Positions 42,153 to 43,641 of a stretch of DNA of 43,641 nt are shown in pieces. Source of the stretch: Candidatus Heimdallarchaeota archaeon LC_2 (GTDB taxonomy: Archaea > Asgardarchaeota > Heimdallarchaeia > Heimdallarchaeales > Kariarchaeaceae). Both the position numbers and the translations under genes were made by a program. The stretch covers positions 1 through 43,641 of the forward strand of contig MDVR01000049.1 of assembly GCA_001940725.1 (NCBI GenBank), read 5' to 3'. Position 1 is the first letter of the stretch. Each line of letters starts with the position of its first letter. The notes beneath the pieces are model-generated. The model did not search any database, was not told where the DNA came from, and saw nothing but the letters and a program-made list of their open reading frames with translations.

Positions 42153-43040
42153 ATGAAAAAACGACAAATTCTAGTTTTAATTGTGTGGGTCAACACTCTA
42201 TTTTTGACTAGTCTCATCCCCAATATTATATCTCAAGAGACGTCTGGTACCGAGCCTATTAACGATAAATTCACAGTTGAATGGTATCACACATTTGGGG
42301 GGAGTAATGATGAATTAGCTTACAGTCTAGTTCAAGCTTTAGATGGAGGGTTCGGTATAGTTGGTTCTACGGAATCATATGGTGGAGGTGAATCTGATTT
42401 GTACCTTGTAAAAACTGACTCCAAAGGTAATTTTCAATGGGATTATGTTTTCGGAAGCCCTTATTACGAACGGGCTCAGGATGTAATCATGACTCCCGAT
42501 GGTGGATTTGTAATCCTGGGAGAGTTTTCAGACACCCCTCTATATGGTGGTACCCATTCAAATTTTCTCATTGAATTAGATAAAGAGGGTGTTATGCGCT
42601 GGAATCAGAGTTATCAAGAATCCGAGATTACCAATGCAGCCGAATTCGTCCAGACTTCCGATGGTGGGTATGTTCTTGCAGGTGCTTCATTTCCTGATAT
42701 TTCATTATTAAAAACAAATGCTGTGGGAATTAAGCAATGGAATCAGACGTATAAGTCACCAGACAGAGAATTTATTAATAATACAATTGGTATAAGAACA
42801 AAACTCGTGCAAGTAAGTGATGGAGGATTTATAATTACTGTAGACCCAACAATTTATACGGGAGGTCCGCCCCTTAGTGATCATTTCATTTTAAAAACCG
42901 ATAATAATGGGGCTATGCAATGGAATAAGACCTTCGGATCCAAGGTACAAGTCAATGATCTTACACCCACATCAGATGGAGGTTTTGTAATATTTGGAGA
43001 AATAATCCAAGATGAGTGGGAGGAGTGGATTGATCGATCC
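42153..43040 (+). pseudogene. Secreted delta-60-repeat-like protein, truncated by an insertion sequence
   Basis: The open frame runs to 43070 (305 codons), but repeat-like coding ends near 43040 with GEIIQDEWEEWIDRS, after which the frame becomes unrelated (SKCLCLLVH). Residues 1-30 form a signal peptide (ILVLIVWVNTLFLTSLIPNI). Repeats of about 48-50 residues follow, each with the pattern YHTFGGSNDE, A.SLVQALDGGF.IVGST, LYLVKTDSKGNFQW and FGS. Proteins of this type (delta-60-like, beta-propeller) are common on surfaces of Asgard and other archaea. Full versions have many more repeats, so the C-terminal part is lost or lies beyond the insertion, outside the window. Confidence 0.75.
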
Positions 43041-43641
43041 AGTAAGTGTCTTTGCTTATTAGTTCATTAATTAACCAGTCACTAGATGATAATGATGATA
43101 ATGATCTTTGCATCGATTTATTATCTCAATTAAACCTCAAATTACAGTTTTTCATAAAATTATTATGAAGATCGCGAATCTCCAGATATGAAGACTTACA
43201 GCAGAATTGATCAGTTCAAGCTAAAAGATAGATTTATTCAGAGTATCATACCGGAATTTATCAAAAATATACCCCAGAAAGTTAAAAATTGGTGTAATGC
43301 CGTGCCGATGGAAATATGTTTACTGTTGCTCATGATGACAACCATCACTGCCACAAGTATCCAGCAGGCAACACTGCTGCTCAGCGATGCCATTTTGGTA
43401 GATAATAATCAGCAGCTTCAACGATTTGCCAGGAAATATATTCCTGAAATACCCCATCCAAATCGTGTCAGACACACTCTCAAATTATGGACCCCACATC
43501 AAATCAATTCAAAGTATCGAGAAGTTAATTTCAAGATGATTAGACAGATGAAAAAAGGTAAATTATTCCAACAGACTCATGGAAAGGGGAAGAAAGGTAT
43601 AGCTGTGGCTTTTGATCTCACCGAGAAAGGATATTATGGCA
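43041..43641 (+). mobile_element. Insertion sequence, left part
   Basis: The element starts somewhere between the last repeat codon of the interrupted gene (about 43040) and the transposase start (43188), and leaves the window. Its base composition is richer in G and C than the flanking genes. A tandem GATGATAAT repeat (43085-43105) lies in the leader. The terminal inverted repeat cannot be defined because the right end is missing. Confidence 0.6.
43188..43641 (+). CDS. DDE-type transposase, N-terminal part (partial)
   Basis: 151 codons are visible from ATG 43188 and the frame is open at the window edge. The N-terminal region is helical (IPEFIKNIPQKVKNWCNAVP, then EICLLLLMMTTITATSIQQA) with a His-rich HPNRVRHTLKLW stretch. 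The last residues, KKGIAVAFDLTEKGYYG, match the first-Asp motif of DDE transposases of the ISH3/IS4-like type (A.D.T..PYYG). The catalytic core is beyond the window, so the family is a cautious call. Its insertion has broken the repeat-protein gene upstream, on the same strand. Confidence 0.75.
   Translation, partial: MKTYSRIDQFKLKDRFIQSIIPEFIKNIPQKVKNWCNAVPMEICLLLLMMTTITATSIQQATLLLSDAILVDNNQQLQRFARKYIPEIPHPNRVRHTLKLWTPHQINSKYREVNFKMIRQMKKGKLFQQTHGKGKKGIAVAFDLTEKGYYG

Overview
The window is low-GC DNA from an archaeon. It carries the archaeal/eukaryotic-type RNA exosome (Rrp4, Rrp41, Rrp42), SBDS, ribosomal protein L37Ae, a Brix-domain protein, the KEOPS subunit Pcc1, prefoldin beta and a THUMP protein. 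TATA-like boxes sit about 25-30 bases before many first-gene start codons, and GTG and TTG starts are common. Two proteins end in domains that look like the roadblock/longin sensory folds expanded in Asgard archaea, and a delta-60-repeat-like surface protein is present. I infer an Asgard archaeon, perhaps Heimdallarchaeia-like; 'archaeon' is firm, the lineage is a guess.

Layout. 1-6.9 kb: the end of a membrane protein, a tandem-duplicated 404-residue protein, a polytopic membrane protein, a DtxR-family regulator with its own palindromic box, a two-gene unit (ATP-cone-like plus sensory-domain protein, and a ribbon-helix-helix/coiled-coil protein) and a methyltransferase. 6.9-11.6 kb: a thiamine uptake locus, with a ThiR-type regulator divergent from thiB-thiP-thiQ. 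11.6-17 kb: adenine deaminase, an IscA-like protein, a small HEAT-like protein, a flavin reductase gene broken by a 462-466 bp insertion, and a GNAT acetyltransferase. 17-24.5 kb: a YtcJ-like amidohydrolase, two tandem moeA genes (the second fused to a periplasmic-binding-protein-like domain), a winged-helix two-gene unit, a CaMKII-association-domain-like protein and a PLP-dependent dehydratase.

24.6-31.9 kb is the information-processing core. The archaeal exosome superoperon is here in two convergent halves: L37Ae-Brix-Pcc1-prefoldin beta-DHH on the plus strand, and SBDS-Rrp4-Rrp41-Rrp42 followed by a separately promoted THUMP gene on the minus strand. Rrp41 carries an unusual acidic tail of about 160 residues. 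32-40.3 kb: small membrane and zinc-ribbon proteins, a coupled pair of membrane proteins, isoleucyl-tRNA synthetase (whose conserved N-terminus extends upstream of its first ATG) and two helical proteins. 40.5-43.6 kb: a multi-pass membrane sensor with a roadblock/longin-like cytosolic domain, a 520 bp non-coding stretch, and a secreted repeat protein cut short by an insertion sequence whose transposase runs off the window.

No tRNA, rRNA, CRISPR array or replication origin was recognised.
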